NCBI GenBank assembly: GCA_900543875.1
Contig: UQSV01000018.1
Location: forward strand, 1 to 28,903
Length of the DNA stretch: 28,903 nucleotides
Reading direction: 5' to 3'
Origin: an uncultured Coriobacteriaceae bacterium
Lineage (GTDB): Bacteria; Actinomycetota; Coriobacteriia; Coriobacteriales; Atopobiaceae
Part shown: piece after piece, positions 22,853 through 28,903 of the stretch
Position numbering within the stretch: the first letter of the stretch is position 1
Layout: every line of letters starts with the position of its first letter
Position numbers and translations under genes: made by a program
The notes under the pieces: generated by a model
The model's input: the letters and a program-made list of their open reading frames with translations, nothing else
Told to the model about the DNA's origin: nothing
Databases searched by the model: none

Positions 22853-23344
22853 ATGGCACTGGCTGGCGTTGGCGTCGACATAGTCGAGATTGCGCGTATG
22901 GAGCGCATCCTCGAGCGCACGCCGCGGTTTGCCCGCCGCGTCTTCACGGACGAGGAGCGCGCCTACTGCGAGTCGACCGCGCGCCCCGCGGCCCACTACG
23001 CCTGCCGCTTTGCCGCGCGCGAGGCCACGCTTAAGGCCCTGGGCTGCGGCTTTGGCCCGGGCATTCGCTTCGACGACGTGAGCGTCGCGGCCGATGCGTC
23101 GGGAAGGCCGCAGGTCGAGCTTCGTGGCCGCGCGGCCGAGGTCGCGCGCGAGAAGGGCGTGTTGTCGGTTGCCATCTCCCTGTCGTTCACGCGCGAGATG
23201 GCCGTGGCCAACGCCGTAGCCACCACCGCGCAGACGGCCCCCAAGGCCGAGACCGCCCGCGACCCCCGTCGCGAGCTTGCAGAATCATTCAGGGAGGCGC
23301 GCTCCGTCATCGATGAGCTCGAGCGCGTCACGGACGGAAAGTGA
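22853..23344 (+). CDS. acpS: Holo-[acyl-carrier-protein] synthase
   Basis: AcpS transfers 4'-phosphopantetheine from CoA to the serine of acyl carrier protein. The 163-residue protein has the metal-binding motif GVGVDIVEIARM (Asp9) and the second motif RFAAREATLKALG with the catalytic glutamate. Later it has LSVAISLSFTREMAVA, where most family members have SH rather than SF. It is about 40 residues longer than usual, with a polar helical tail after residue 120 ending ARSVIDELERVTDGK. The start has a GGGGGAG Shine-Dalgarno sequence. It leads a closely spaced run with nnr, alr, udg and tsaE. Its ACP substrate gene lies at 17440. Confidence 0.93.
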   Translation: MALAGVGVDIVEIARMERILERTPRFARRVFTDEERAYCESTARPAAHYACRFAAREATLKALGCGFGPGIRFDDVSVAADASGRPQVELRGRAAEVAREKGVLSVAISLSFTREMAVANAVATTAQTAPKAETARDPRRELAESFREARSVIDELERVTDGK

Positions 23345-23351
23345 GTTGGGC

Positions 23352-24986
23352 ATGCAGCCTGTACTGAATATCGAGGACGTCCGCGCCGTCGAGACCCGTC
23401 TGGCCGACGCCGGCGTTAGCATCTCTGAGCTCATGCACCGCGCCGGTGCCGCCGCCGCGCAGGAGGTCCTGCGCCTGGGCGACGTCTCGCGCGCCGTGGT
23501 GCTTGCCGGATTTGGCAACAACGGCGGAGACGGCTGGGTCGCCGCCGAGCAGCTCAAGGCCGCGGGCGTCGACGTGCGCGTCGTGACGCCCTGCGAGCCC
23601 GACCAGCTCCGCAGCGATCTTGCCCGCATGGTGGCGAAGGCCGCCGTCGAGGCGGGCGTCGTCTACGTCGCCGGCCCCCCGCGCGACGAGCTCGATGTTC
23701 TGCTCGGCGGCTGCGACGCCGTGCTCGACGCGATGCTGGGCACCGGCTTTCACGATGCCCCCGTTGCGCCCTTCTCCATCTGGATCGACGCCCTCAACTC
23801 GTCTGGCGCCCGCGTGGTGTCCGTCGACGTTCCGAGCGGCCTCTCCGCCCAGACGGGCCGTGCGCCCGGCGCCGTGGTGGTGGCCGACGTCACGATCACG
23901 ATGCTCGCCCTCAAGCCGGGCCTGCTGAGCGACGACGGCCGCGACGTCTGTGGCTCCATTGTCGTGGCGCCCCTGGCCGAGCAGACCGCCAAGCTCGTCT
24001 ATGAGGCCGACCCCGTGGCCTGGCGCTGCGAGACGCCCGACTACCTCGATGTCCTCGTGCCTCCCACCTGCGTGGTCGACAAGTACACGCGCGGCAGCGT
24101 GCTCGTCGTGGGCGGCTCCACGCGCTTCCCGGGAGCCGCGATCATGGCCGCCAAGGCCGCGGCTCGCGCCGGCGCCGGCTACGTGACGCTTGCCGTGCCC
24201 GAGCCCATCGCCAACCTCTGTCGCACGCACCTGCTCGAGATTCCTGTCGTGGGCCTGCCGGCAGATGCCGACGGCACCTTCTCCAACGCCGCGCGCGCCC
24301 AGGTGGCCGAGCTCGCCGCCCGCCGCTCCGCCGTGCTCGTGGGCCCCGGCATGTGCGTGACGAGCGGCACGGTGGGCGTCGTCTCGACCCTCATCGAGAC
24401 CGAGGCCCCGCTCGTCATCGACGCCGACGGCCTCAACAGCCTCGCCCGCCTCACGAGCAACCGCCTCGACGAGTTCCCCGAGCTGCTGCGTCGCAAGGCT
24501 CCGCTCGTCCTCACCCCGCACCGCCGCGAGCTGGGAAGGCTCGTGGGCCTCACCGACTCCGCCCCCACCACGCTTACGAGCGCTCTCGAGGCCTCGCGCC
24601 GCATCGTGTGGGCCGAGGGCGGCAGCGAGCTCGTCGTCGTTGCCAAGGGCACGGCGACTGCCTGCGTGGGCGTCGAGATTGCCCTGCTGCCCAAGCCGGG
24701 CCCCGCCTGCCTTGCCACGGCCGGCTCCGGCGACGTGCTCGCCGGCATCATGGCGGGCCTTCTCGCCCGTGGCGTCGAGACCCAGGGCCTGCCGACCCTT
24801 GCGGCCTTTGCCTGCGAGGTCCATGGCTACGCCGCCTCGATCGCCCAGGAGCGCTACGGCACGAGGGGCGTCATGGCCGCCGATATAATCGACTGCGTGG
24901 GCCTCGCCGTCGATGCGGTCGAGGATCGCGCTGCCTTTAGTGGCGCCGATGACGGCGCCGAGCAGGGCGACGACGCTCAGAACTAG
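23352..24986 (+). CDS. nnr: Bifunctional NAD(P)H-hydrate epimerase / ADP-dependent dehydratase
   Basis: Nnr repairs hydrated, damaged NADH and NADPH. The 544-residue protein fuses both activities. The N-terminal YjeF_N epimerase domain (residues 1 to about 215) has GFGNNGGDGWVAAEQL and VSVDVPSGLSAQTG. The C-terminal ribokinase-like dehydratase domain has VLVVGGSTRFPGAAIMAAKA, LTPHRRELGRLVG and the nucleotide-site motif TAGSGDVLAGIMAGLLARG. The ATG at 23352 lies 7 bases after the acpS stop; its Shine-Dalgarno sequence is weak and sits in the acpS end. The frame is open 25 codons upstream inside acpS, but the chosen start matches the family N-terminus. acpS-nnr-alr is a common bacterial order. 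Confidence 0.95.
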   Translation: MQPVLNIEDVRAVETRLADAGVSISELMHRAGAAAAQEVLRLGDVSRAVVLAGFGNNGGDGWVAAEQLKAAGVDVRVVTPCEPDQLRSDLARMVAKAAVEAGVVYVAGPPRDELDVLLGGCDAVLDAMLGTGFHDAPVAPFSIWIDALNSSGARVVSVDVPSGLSAQTGRAPGAVVVADVTITMLALKPGLLSDDGRDVCGSIVVAPLAEQTAKLVYEADPVAWRCETPDYLDVLVPPTCVVDKYTRGSVLVVGGSTRFPGAAIMAAKAAARAGAGYVTLAVPEPIANLCRTHLLEIPVVGLPADADGTFSNAARAQVAELAARRSAVLVGPGMCVTSGTVGVVSTLIETEAPLVIDADGLNSLARLTSNRLDEFPELLRRKAPLVLTPHRRELGRLVGLTDSAPTTLTSALEASRRIVWAEGGSELVVVAKGTATACVGVEIALLPKPGPACLATAGSGDVLAGIMAGLLARGVETQGLPTLAAFACEVHGYAASIAQERYGTRGVMAADIIDCVGLAVDAVEDRAAFSGADDGAEQGDDAQN

Positions 24987-24993
24987 CAACGAA

Positions 24994-25025
24994 GCCGGCC
25001 GCAGCGGGCCAATCCTGCGGCCGGC
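24994..25025. promoter_or_regulatory. Strong hairpin between nnr and alr
   Basis: GCCGGCCGCAG (24994-25004) and CTGCGGCCGGC (25015-25025) pair perfectly over 11 bases around a 10-base loop. No T-run follows. Inside an otherwise tight gene run, it may lower readthrough or stabilise the upstream mRNA end. Confidence 0.5.
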
Positions 25026-25046
25026 ACCAACTCAGGGGGCAATCCC

Positions 25047-26207
25047 ATGGCTCAGCACAGGTGTCCGGACACGCGATGGTCGTGGGTCGAGATCAACAAG
25101 GCGGCCCTGCGCCGCAACACACGCGCGTTCAAGGGCCTGCTCGAGCCGGGCGTGCGCATGATGGCCGTCGTGAAGGCCGACGCCTACGGCCACGGCGCCG
25201 TCGAGTGCGCCAAGGTCATGCACGCCGCTGGTGCCGACCAGTTTGCCGTGGCCACGGTGGCCGAGGGCCTCGAGCTGCGCCGCGCGGGCATCACCTGGCC
25301 CATCCTCATCCTGAGCGAGCCGCCCATGGAGTGCGTGCAGACGCTCGTCGAGAACGACCTGATGCCCAGCGTCTACACCCAGGAGTTTGCCCTGGCCTAT
25401 GGCGAGTGCGCCGCGGCCTTCGACAAGGTGGGCAAGTACCACCTGGCCCTCGAGACGGGCATGACGCGCATTGGCGTCGACTGGCGCGAGGCCGTGGAGT
25501 TCCGTCGCGGCATCGACTTCCACCGCGGTCTTGCCTGCGCGGGAACCTTTACGCACTTCGCCACGGCCGACATCCCCGGCGACTGGACCTACGCGCTGCA
25601 GTATCGCCGCTTCTCCGAGGCGGTGGCCGCGATGCGCGGCGCCGGCATCGACTGCGGTCTCGTGCACTGCGACAACACGCCCGCCACGATTCTCTACCCC
25701 GAGACCCACCTCGACATGTGCCGCGTGGGCGTGGGCCTTTACGGCATGCAGCCGGCCGACTCCGCGCGCCCGCACATCTCGCTCGAGCCGGTCATGAGCG
25801 TGCGCGCCCGCGTTACGCGCGTGGTCTACCCAGCCGTGGGCACGGGCGTGAGCTACGGCCAGACCTACTCGGTGGGCAGGCAGAACACCCAGATCGCCAC
25901 GATCCCGGTGGGCTATGCCGACGGCCTGTCGCGCGCCCTGTCCGACAAGATGGACGTGCTGGTGCACGGCAGGCGCTGCCGCCAGGTGGGGCACATCTGC
26001 ATGGACCAGTGCATGTTCGCCGTCAACGTCGACCCGCGCAGCGCGTCGCACCCCATGGACGAGGTGAGCTACGGCGATCTCGTGACCATCATGGGCTCCG
26101 ATGGTGACCAGTGCATCACGGCCGACGAGCTCGCCGACATCAGGGACACGATCAACTACGAGGTCACGTGCAACTTTGGCGCGCGTCTCGAGAAGGTCTA
26201 CGTCTAG
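25047..26207 (+). CDS. alr: Alanine racemase
   Basis: Alanine racemase interconverts L- and D-alanine with pyridoxal phosphate and supplies D-Ala for peptidoglycan. The 386-residue protein has the cofactor lysine at residue 43 in MAVVKADAYGHGA and the second catalytic base Tyr270 in GVSYGQTY. Conserved segments also include ETGMTRIGVD, CRVGVGLYG and GHICMDQCMF. The ATG has an AGGGGGC Shine-Dalgarno sequence and lies 60 bases after nnr, behind a strong hairpin. The next gene begins 14 bases after its stop. Confidence 0.97.
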   Translation: MAQHRCPDTRWSWVEINKAALRRNTRAFKGLLEPGVRMMAVVKADAYGHGAVECAKVMHAAGADQFAVATVAEGLELRRAGITWPILILSEPPMECVQTLVENDLMPSVYTQEFALAYGECAAAFDKVGKYHLALETGMTRIGVDWREAVEFRRGIDFHRGLACAGTFTHFATADIPGDWTYALQYRRFSEAVAAMRGAGIDCGLVHCDNTPATILYPETHLDMCRVGVGLYGMQPADSARPHISLEPVMSVRARVTRVVYPAVGTGVSYGQTYSVGRQNTQIATIPVGYADGLSRALSDKMDVLVHGRRCRQVGHICMDQCMFAVNVDPRSASHPMDEVSYGDLVTIMGSDGDQCITADELADIRDTINYEVTCNFGARLEKVYV

Positions 26208-26221
26208 ACGAGGAGGAACGC

Positions 26222-26851
26222 ATGTCAGTCATGCAGATCCCCGGTCACGAGGGGCAGAAGCCCGGCGAGGTCATGCTCGAGGAGATCGAGAACCTGCTGG
26301 GAGACTGCAAGCGCTGCGAGCTGGGGCAGACCCGCTCGCACATCGTCTTTGGCGTGGGCAACCCGCATGCCCGCGTCATGTTCGTGGGCGAGGGGCCGGG
26401 CAGAAACGAGGACCTCAAGGGCGAGCCGTTCGTGGGAGCCGCGGGCCACAAGCTCGACGCGCTGCTCTCGGTGGCCGGCCTTACCCGAGACGAAGTCTAC
26501 ATCGCCAACGTGGTGAAGTGCCGTCCGCCCGGAAACCGCAATCCCAAGCCCGAGGAGATCGAGGCCTGCTCGCCCTTCCTGCGCGAGCAGATCCGCTCCG
26601 TGTGGCCCGACGTCATCGTGTGCCTGGGCAACTTCGCCTCGCAGTGGGTCCTCAAGACCGACAAGGGCGTCATGAGTCTGCGCGGCAAGCTCTACCAGCA
26701 GGGACACTTCGTGGTGGCGCCCACCTTCCACCCGGCCGCATGCCTCTACCACGAGGACTGGCAGCCGCTGCTCGAGGAGGACCTGGCGCGCGTAGGGGCC
26801 TGGCTTGCCGCCAACCCCGCGTCCGCCGCGGGCGAGGAGGGGGCAAGGTGA
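26222..26851 (+). CDS. Type 4 uracil-DNA glycosylase (Fe-S)
   Basis: This 209-residue enzyme removes uracil from DNA at the start of base-excision repair. It is of the iron-sulfur (family 4) kind. The likely cluster ligands are Cys29 and Cys32 (DCKRCEL), Cys100 (NVVKCRPPGNRNP) and Cys116 (EEIEACSPFL). The active-site motifs are GEGPGRNED near the start and TFHPAA near the end. The ATG at 26222 has a strong GAGGAGG Shine-Dalgarno sequence. Its stop codon overlaps the tsaE start (GTGA), so the two are coupled. A phage-polymerase-related uracil-glycosylase-like protein is the main alternative name for the same family. Confidence 0.94.
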   Translation: MSVMQIPGHEGQKPGEVMLEEIENLLGDCKRCELGQTRSHIVFGVGNPHARVMFVGEGPGRNEDLKGEPFVGAAGHKLDALLSVAGLTRDEVYIANVVKCRPPGNRNPKPEEIEACSPFLREQIRSVWPDVIVCLGNFASQWVLKTDKGVMSLRGKLYQQGHFVVAPTFHPAACLYHEDWQPLLEEDLARVGAWLAANPASAAGEEGAR

Positions 26852-27375
26852 GGGAGCTGACGCTTCGCTCGGTCTCGACCGAGCAGACGAGGGAGATTGG
26901 CGAGCGCCTGGGCAGGCTGCTCGAGGCGGGCGACGTGCTGGTGCTCACGGGAGACCTGGGCGCCGGAAAGACTCAGCTCACCAAGGGCATCGCCCGCGCC
27001 ATGGGCGTCGAGGGCGAGGTCACGAGCCCCACGTTTGCGCTGGAGGCCGTGCACGAGGGCGCGCAGATGCCCCTCTACCACTTCGACCTCTACCGCCTGC
27101 ATGATGCCGACGAGCTGGGTGATGCCGGCCTGTGGGACGTGCTGGGTGGCGATGGCCCCTGCGTCATCGAGTGGGGCGAGCAGTTCTCTGACGAGATTGG
27201 CGACGAGCGGCTCGACGTCTTCGTGACGCGCCTCGAGGAGCAGGCCGCCCCCGGCGAAGAGCCCGAGCGCAGTGTTCGCCTCGTTGCCCACGACGCCCGC
27301 GGCGAGCAGGTCATCGACGCGCTCGCGGACGAACCCCTTGTGGCCGCCTTTCAGGTGTTTGCCAGGGATAACTAA
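26848..27375 (+). CDS. tsaE: tRNA threonylcarbamoyladenosine biosynthesis ATPase TsaE
   Basis: TsaE is the ATPase that works with TsaB and TsaD to make t6A at position 37 of ANN-decoding tRNAs. The 175-residue protein has Walker A GDLGAGKT at residues 35-42, followed by SPTFALEAVHEG, YHFDLYRLHDADELGD and VIEWGEQF, all typical. Residues after about 125 are an acidic, less conserved tail. The start is GTG in the GTGA overlap with the glycosylase gene, with GGAGGGGG as Shine-Dalgarno sequence. The same frame is open far upstream through the glycosylase gene, but that part is not TsaE-like. tsaB, often the next gene, is absent here. Confidence 0.93.
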   Translation: MRELTLRSVSTEQTREIGERLGRLLEAGDVLVLTGDLGAGKTQLTKGIARAMGVEGEVTSPTFALEAVHEGAQMPLYHFDLYRLHDADELGDAGLWDVLGGDGPCVIEWGEQFSDEIGDERLDVFVTRLEEQAAPGEEPERSVRLVAHDARGEQVIDALADEPLVAAFQVFARDN

Positions 27376-27390
27376 ATAGTAGAAAATTCC

Positions 27391-27421
27391 TATTGCTAAT
27401 AGTTCTCAATAAGCTTATAGT
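27391..27421 (+). promoter_or_regulatory. perR promoter with overlapping Fur/PerR-like palindrome
   Basis: TTGCTA (-35, 27393-27398) and TATAGT (-10, 27416-27421) are spaced by exactly 17 bases. An imperfect palindrome with arms TATTG (27391-27395) and CAATA (27407-27411) covers the -35 and most of the spacer. This AT-rich island is unusual for the region and fits a Fur-family autoregulatory site. Confidence 0.6.
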
Positions 27422-27459
27422 CTTAGACAGCAAGCGGGGACGGACGGAAAGGAATCGCC

Positions 27460-27873
27460 ATGCCAGCCAGGCAGACCATTCAGCGGGAGCTCATCGTAGG
27501 TGAGTTGCGCTCCATGGCCAATCACCCCACGGCAGACGAGGTCTTTACGTCCGTTCACGAGAAGCACCCCACCATCAGCAAGGCTACGGTCTACCGCACA
27601 CTGGGTAGACTTGCGGATGAGGGCGAGGTCCTGCGCGTCAAGATCAACAACGGCGCGGATCACTTCGACCACCAGACGCACGCCCACTACCACGTGCGCT
27701 GCACGAAGTGCGGCAAGGTCGACGATGTCGAGGTGCCCGTGCTCGAGAACATCGAGCGCACCGCTGCGGCGGGAACTGACTACGTCATCACGGGTCACAC
27801 GCTGCAGTTCGACGGGATCTGCCCCGCTTGCCAGAGGGCTCGTGAGGCCCTCGAGCAGAAAAAGGGCGCATAG
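27460..27873 (+). CDS. perR: Peroxide-sensing Fur-family repressor, PerR-like
   Basis: PerR represses oxidative-stress genes until its metal-bound histidines are oxidised by peroxide. This 137-residue protein has the winged-helix motif ISKATVYRTLGRL and two structural zinc pairs, Cys81/Cys84 and Cys121/Cys124. The sensing-metal ligands of B. subtilis PerR (His37, Asp85, His91, His93, Asp104) correspond to His22, Asp70, His76, His78 and Asp89, all at a constant offset of 15. The aspartate at the last site favours PerR over Fur. The offset means the N-terminus is 15 residues shorter than in B. subtilis. An in-frame TAG upstream with no start codon between shows this is not a mis-chosen start. 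A promoter with an overlapping palindrome lies upstream. The rubrerythrin gene that follows is a standard PerR target. Confidence 0.88.
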   Translation: MPARQTIQRELIVGELRSMANHPTADEVFTSVHEKHPTISKATVYRTLGRLADEGEVLRVKINNGADHFDHQTHAHYHVRCTKCGKVDDVEVPVLENIERTAAAGTDYVITGHTLQFDGICPACQRAREALEQKKGA

Positions 27874-27913
27874 GCGTCTCGGCGGCAAAAGCGCCGCCGG
27901 TTGGAGAGGACGA

Positions 27914-27933
27914 GGACGGTTTGGGAGCCGTCC
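27914..27933 (+). promoter_or_regulatory. Hairpin directly before the rubrerythrin Shine-Dalgarno sequence
   Basis: GGACGG (27914-27919) pairs with CCGTCC (27928-27933), 6 bases before the AAGGAGG. A second small stem, GGCGGC (27881-27886) with GCCGCC (27893-27898), follows the perR stop. Neither has a T-run. They could separate perR and rubrerythrin mRNA levels. Confidence 0.35.
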
Positions 27934-27952
27934 CCAAAGAAGGAGGTCCGTT

Positions 27953-28537
27953 ATGGACAAGTGGGTCTGCAAGGTTTGCGGTTACATCTACGAGGGCGCC
28001 GAGCCTCCTGCGGAGTGCCCGGTCTGCCACGCTCCGGCCAGCCAGTTCAAGAAGGTCGAGGGCGAGCTCGAGCTTGCCGCCGAGCACGAGTACGGCGTCT
28101 ATGACAAGACGGTCAAGGACAACCCCAACATCTCCGACGAGGACAAGCAGTACATCCTCGAGCAGCTGAAGGCCAACTTCAACGGCGAGTGCTCCGAGGT
28201 TGGCATGTACCTCTGCATGGCCCGTATCGCCCACCGCGAGGGCTACCCCGAGGTTGGCCTGTACTGGGAGAAGGCCGCCTACGAGGAGGCCGAGCACGCC
28301 TCCAAGTTCGCCGAGCTCCTCGGCTCCGAGCTCGAGCCCAACATGAAGGCCTCCACCAAGGAGAACCTCGCCTGGCGCGTCGACTGCGAGTTTGGCGCCA
28401 CGCAGGGCAAGACCGAGCTGGCTGCCTGCGCCAAGAAGAACGGCCTGGACGCCATCCACGACACCGTCCACGAGATGGCTCGCGACGAGGCTCGTCACGG
28501 CAAGGCCCTCAAGGGTCTTCTCGACCGCCTGTTCTAG
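27953..28537 (+). CDS. Reverse rubrerythrin (rubredoxin domain first)
   Basis: Rubrerythrins reduce hydrogen peroxide in anaerobes with a di-iron centre fed by a rubredoxin centre. In this 194-residue protein the rubredoxin-like domain is at the N-terminus, with iron ligands Cys6, Cys9, Cys22 and Cys25 (CKVCGYIYEG, CPVC). The ferritin-like four-helix domain follows, with glutamate/histidine motifs in NGECSEVGMYL, EEAEHASKF, VDCEFGAT and DEARHGKAL. This order defines the 'reverse' type known from clostridia. The ATG at 27953 has a perfect AAGGAGG Shine-Dalgarno sequence; the frame is open upstream through perR but is not protein-like there. It follows perR by 79 bases and is probably under its control. 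Confidence 0.94.
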   Translation: MDKWVCKVCGYIYEGAEPPAECPVCHAPASQFKKVEGELELAAEHEYGVYDKTVKDNPNISDEDKQYILEQLKANFNGECSEVGMYLCMARIAHREGYPEVGLYWEKAAYEEAEHASKFAELLGSELEPNMKASTKENLAWRVDCEFGATQGKTELAACAKKNGLDAIHDTVHEMARDEARHGKALKGLLDRLF

Positions 28538-28540
28538 ATC

Positions 28541-28903
28541 ATGGGTGCCAAGACTTCAAAGAAGAAGCCTGGCAAGAAGGTCAAGCCCTCAAGGCCCGCA
28601 TATGCGGTGCTCTGGGGGCTTGACCCCTCTTGCGGCAAGGGCGCGCAGGTGGCGGCGGTGCTGCGCGAGGTCGGTGCGTCCGTGAGGGTCGCCGCGCCCA
28701 ATCAGCTGGGCATGCCCGCGGGCCTCGTTGCGCGCGCGGGCGCGGGCGTGAACAACATCCCGCTCGACGCGCTTGCCGAGCGCGGGATTCCCGTGTTCAA
28801 CACGCCGGGCGCGAACGCAAACGCCGTGAAGGAACTCGTGCTGTGCGCTCTGCTTCTGGCCGCGCGCGATGTCGTGGGGGGCGCCGCATGGTGCCGCCAC
28901 AAC
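28541..28903 (+). CDS. Partial: DUF3783-like N-terminus joined to D-3-phosphoglycerate dehydrogenase
   Basis: The frame opens with ATG three bases after the rubrerythrin stop, without a clear Shine-Dalgarno sequence, and runs off the window after 121 codons. Residues from about 65 (RAGAGVNNIPLDALAERG, then IPVFNTPGANANAVKELVL) are clearly the start of the catalytic part of a SerA-like D-3-phosphoglycerate dehydrogenase, the first enzyme of serine synthesis. Residues 1-63 do not look like the usual N-terminus of that enzyme. They have a lysine-rich start and then YAVLWGLDPSCGKGAQVAA and REVGASVRVAAPNQLG, which resemble a DUF3783-type domain. The join lies at about 28721-28741, in a GC-only run. 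A true fusion, a deletion and an assembly error are all possible; see findings. Confidence 0.65.
   Translation, partial: MGAKTSKKKPGKKVKPSRPAYAVLWGLDPSCGKGAQVAAVLREVGASVRVAAPNQLGMPAGLVARAGAGVNNIPLDALAERGIPVFNTPGANANAVKELVLCALLLAARDVVGGAAWCRHN

Noticed and set aside
27460..27873. Ferric uptake regulator (Fur) rather than PerR
   Set aside because: The five-ligand sensing site including the final aspartate matches PerR exactly, and rubrerythrin is adjacent.

Overview
The window is 28.9 kb of mostly core, GC-rich chromosomal DNA. Several traits point to an anaerobic member of the Actinobacteria, most likely Coriobacteriia (Olsenella/Collinsella/Atopobium-like): GC-rich codon choice, a transketolase split into two genes, a SARP/BTAD-type regulator, an unframeshifted RF2 gene, a PerR-reverse rubrerythrin pair and an actinobacterial-style FtsEX. 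The taxonomic placement is an inference from gene content; no rRNA is present.

Layout. 1-3138: a lower-GC large regulator (degenerate STAND-type ATPase plus SARP/BTAD). 3291-7264: secA-prfB, translationally coupled, ending in a strong terminator. 7535-9357: the two transketolase subunits, ending in a perfect hairpin terminator. 9639-10655 (minus): a LacI-family regulator that converges on the transketolase genes and diverges from a transaldolase (10956-11636); the 300-bp divergent region has a convincing lacI promoter with inverted repeats over it. 11901-17343: a tightly overlapping run ftsE-ftsX-rnr-(TPR-like unknown)-smpB, followed by acpP and the tmRNA gene ssrA (17754-18118). 18303-19220: a patatin-like hydrolase. 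19389-20225: rplM-rpsI with promoter and terminator. 20226-20835: a 610-bp gene-poor gap holding two sets of short repeats, a long inverted repeat and a possible gene remnant. 20836-22680: glmS. 22853-27375: acpS-nnr-alr-udg(type 4)-tsaE, tightly packed. 27460-28537: perR and reverse rubrerythrin. 28541-28903: a reading frame running off the end that looks like a DUF3783-like N-terminus joined to a D-3-phosphoglycerate dehydrogenase.

How the genes work together. Three functional groupings stand out. (1) Ribosome rescue: RNase R, SmpB and tmRNA lie within 4.2 kb, with an unrecognised TPR-like protein translationally coupled between rnr and smpB. (2) Non-oxidative pentose phosphate metabolism: transketolase and transaldolase flank one LacI-type regulator. 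(3) Peroxide defence: a PerR with all metal ligands conserved sits next to a reverse rubrerythrin. Cell-envelope functions (FtsEX, GlmS, Alr, AcpP/AcpS, SecA) make up most of the rest.

Most worth a second look: RF2 carries SPT instead of the usual SPF anticodon-mimic tripeptide while TGA is the rarest stop codon in the window (3 of 24); the uncharacterised protein inside the ribosome-rescue cluster; the apparent fusion at the right edge; and a 137-residue low-complexity extension on FtsE.
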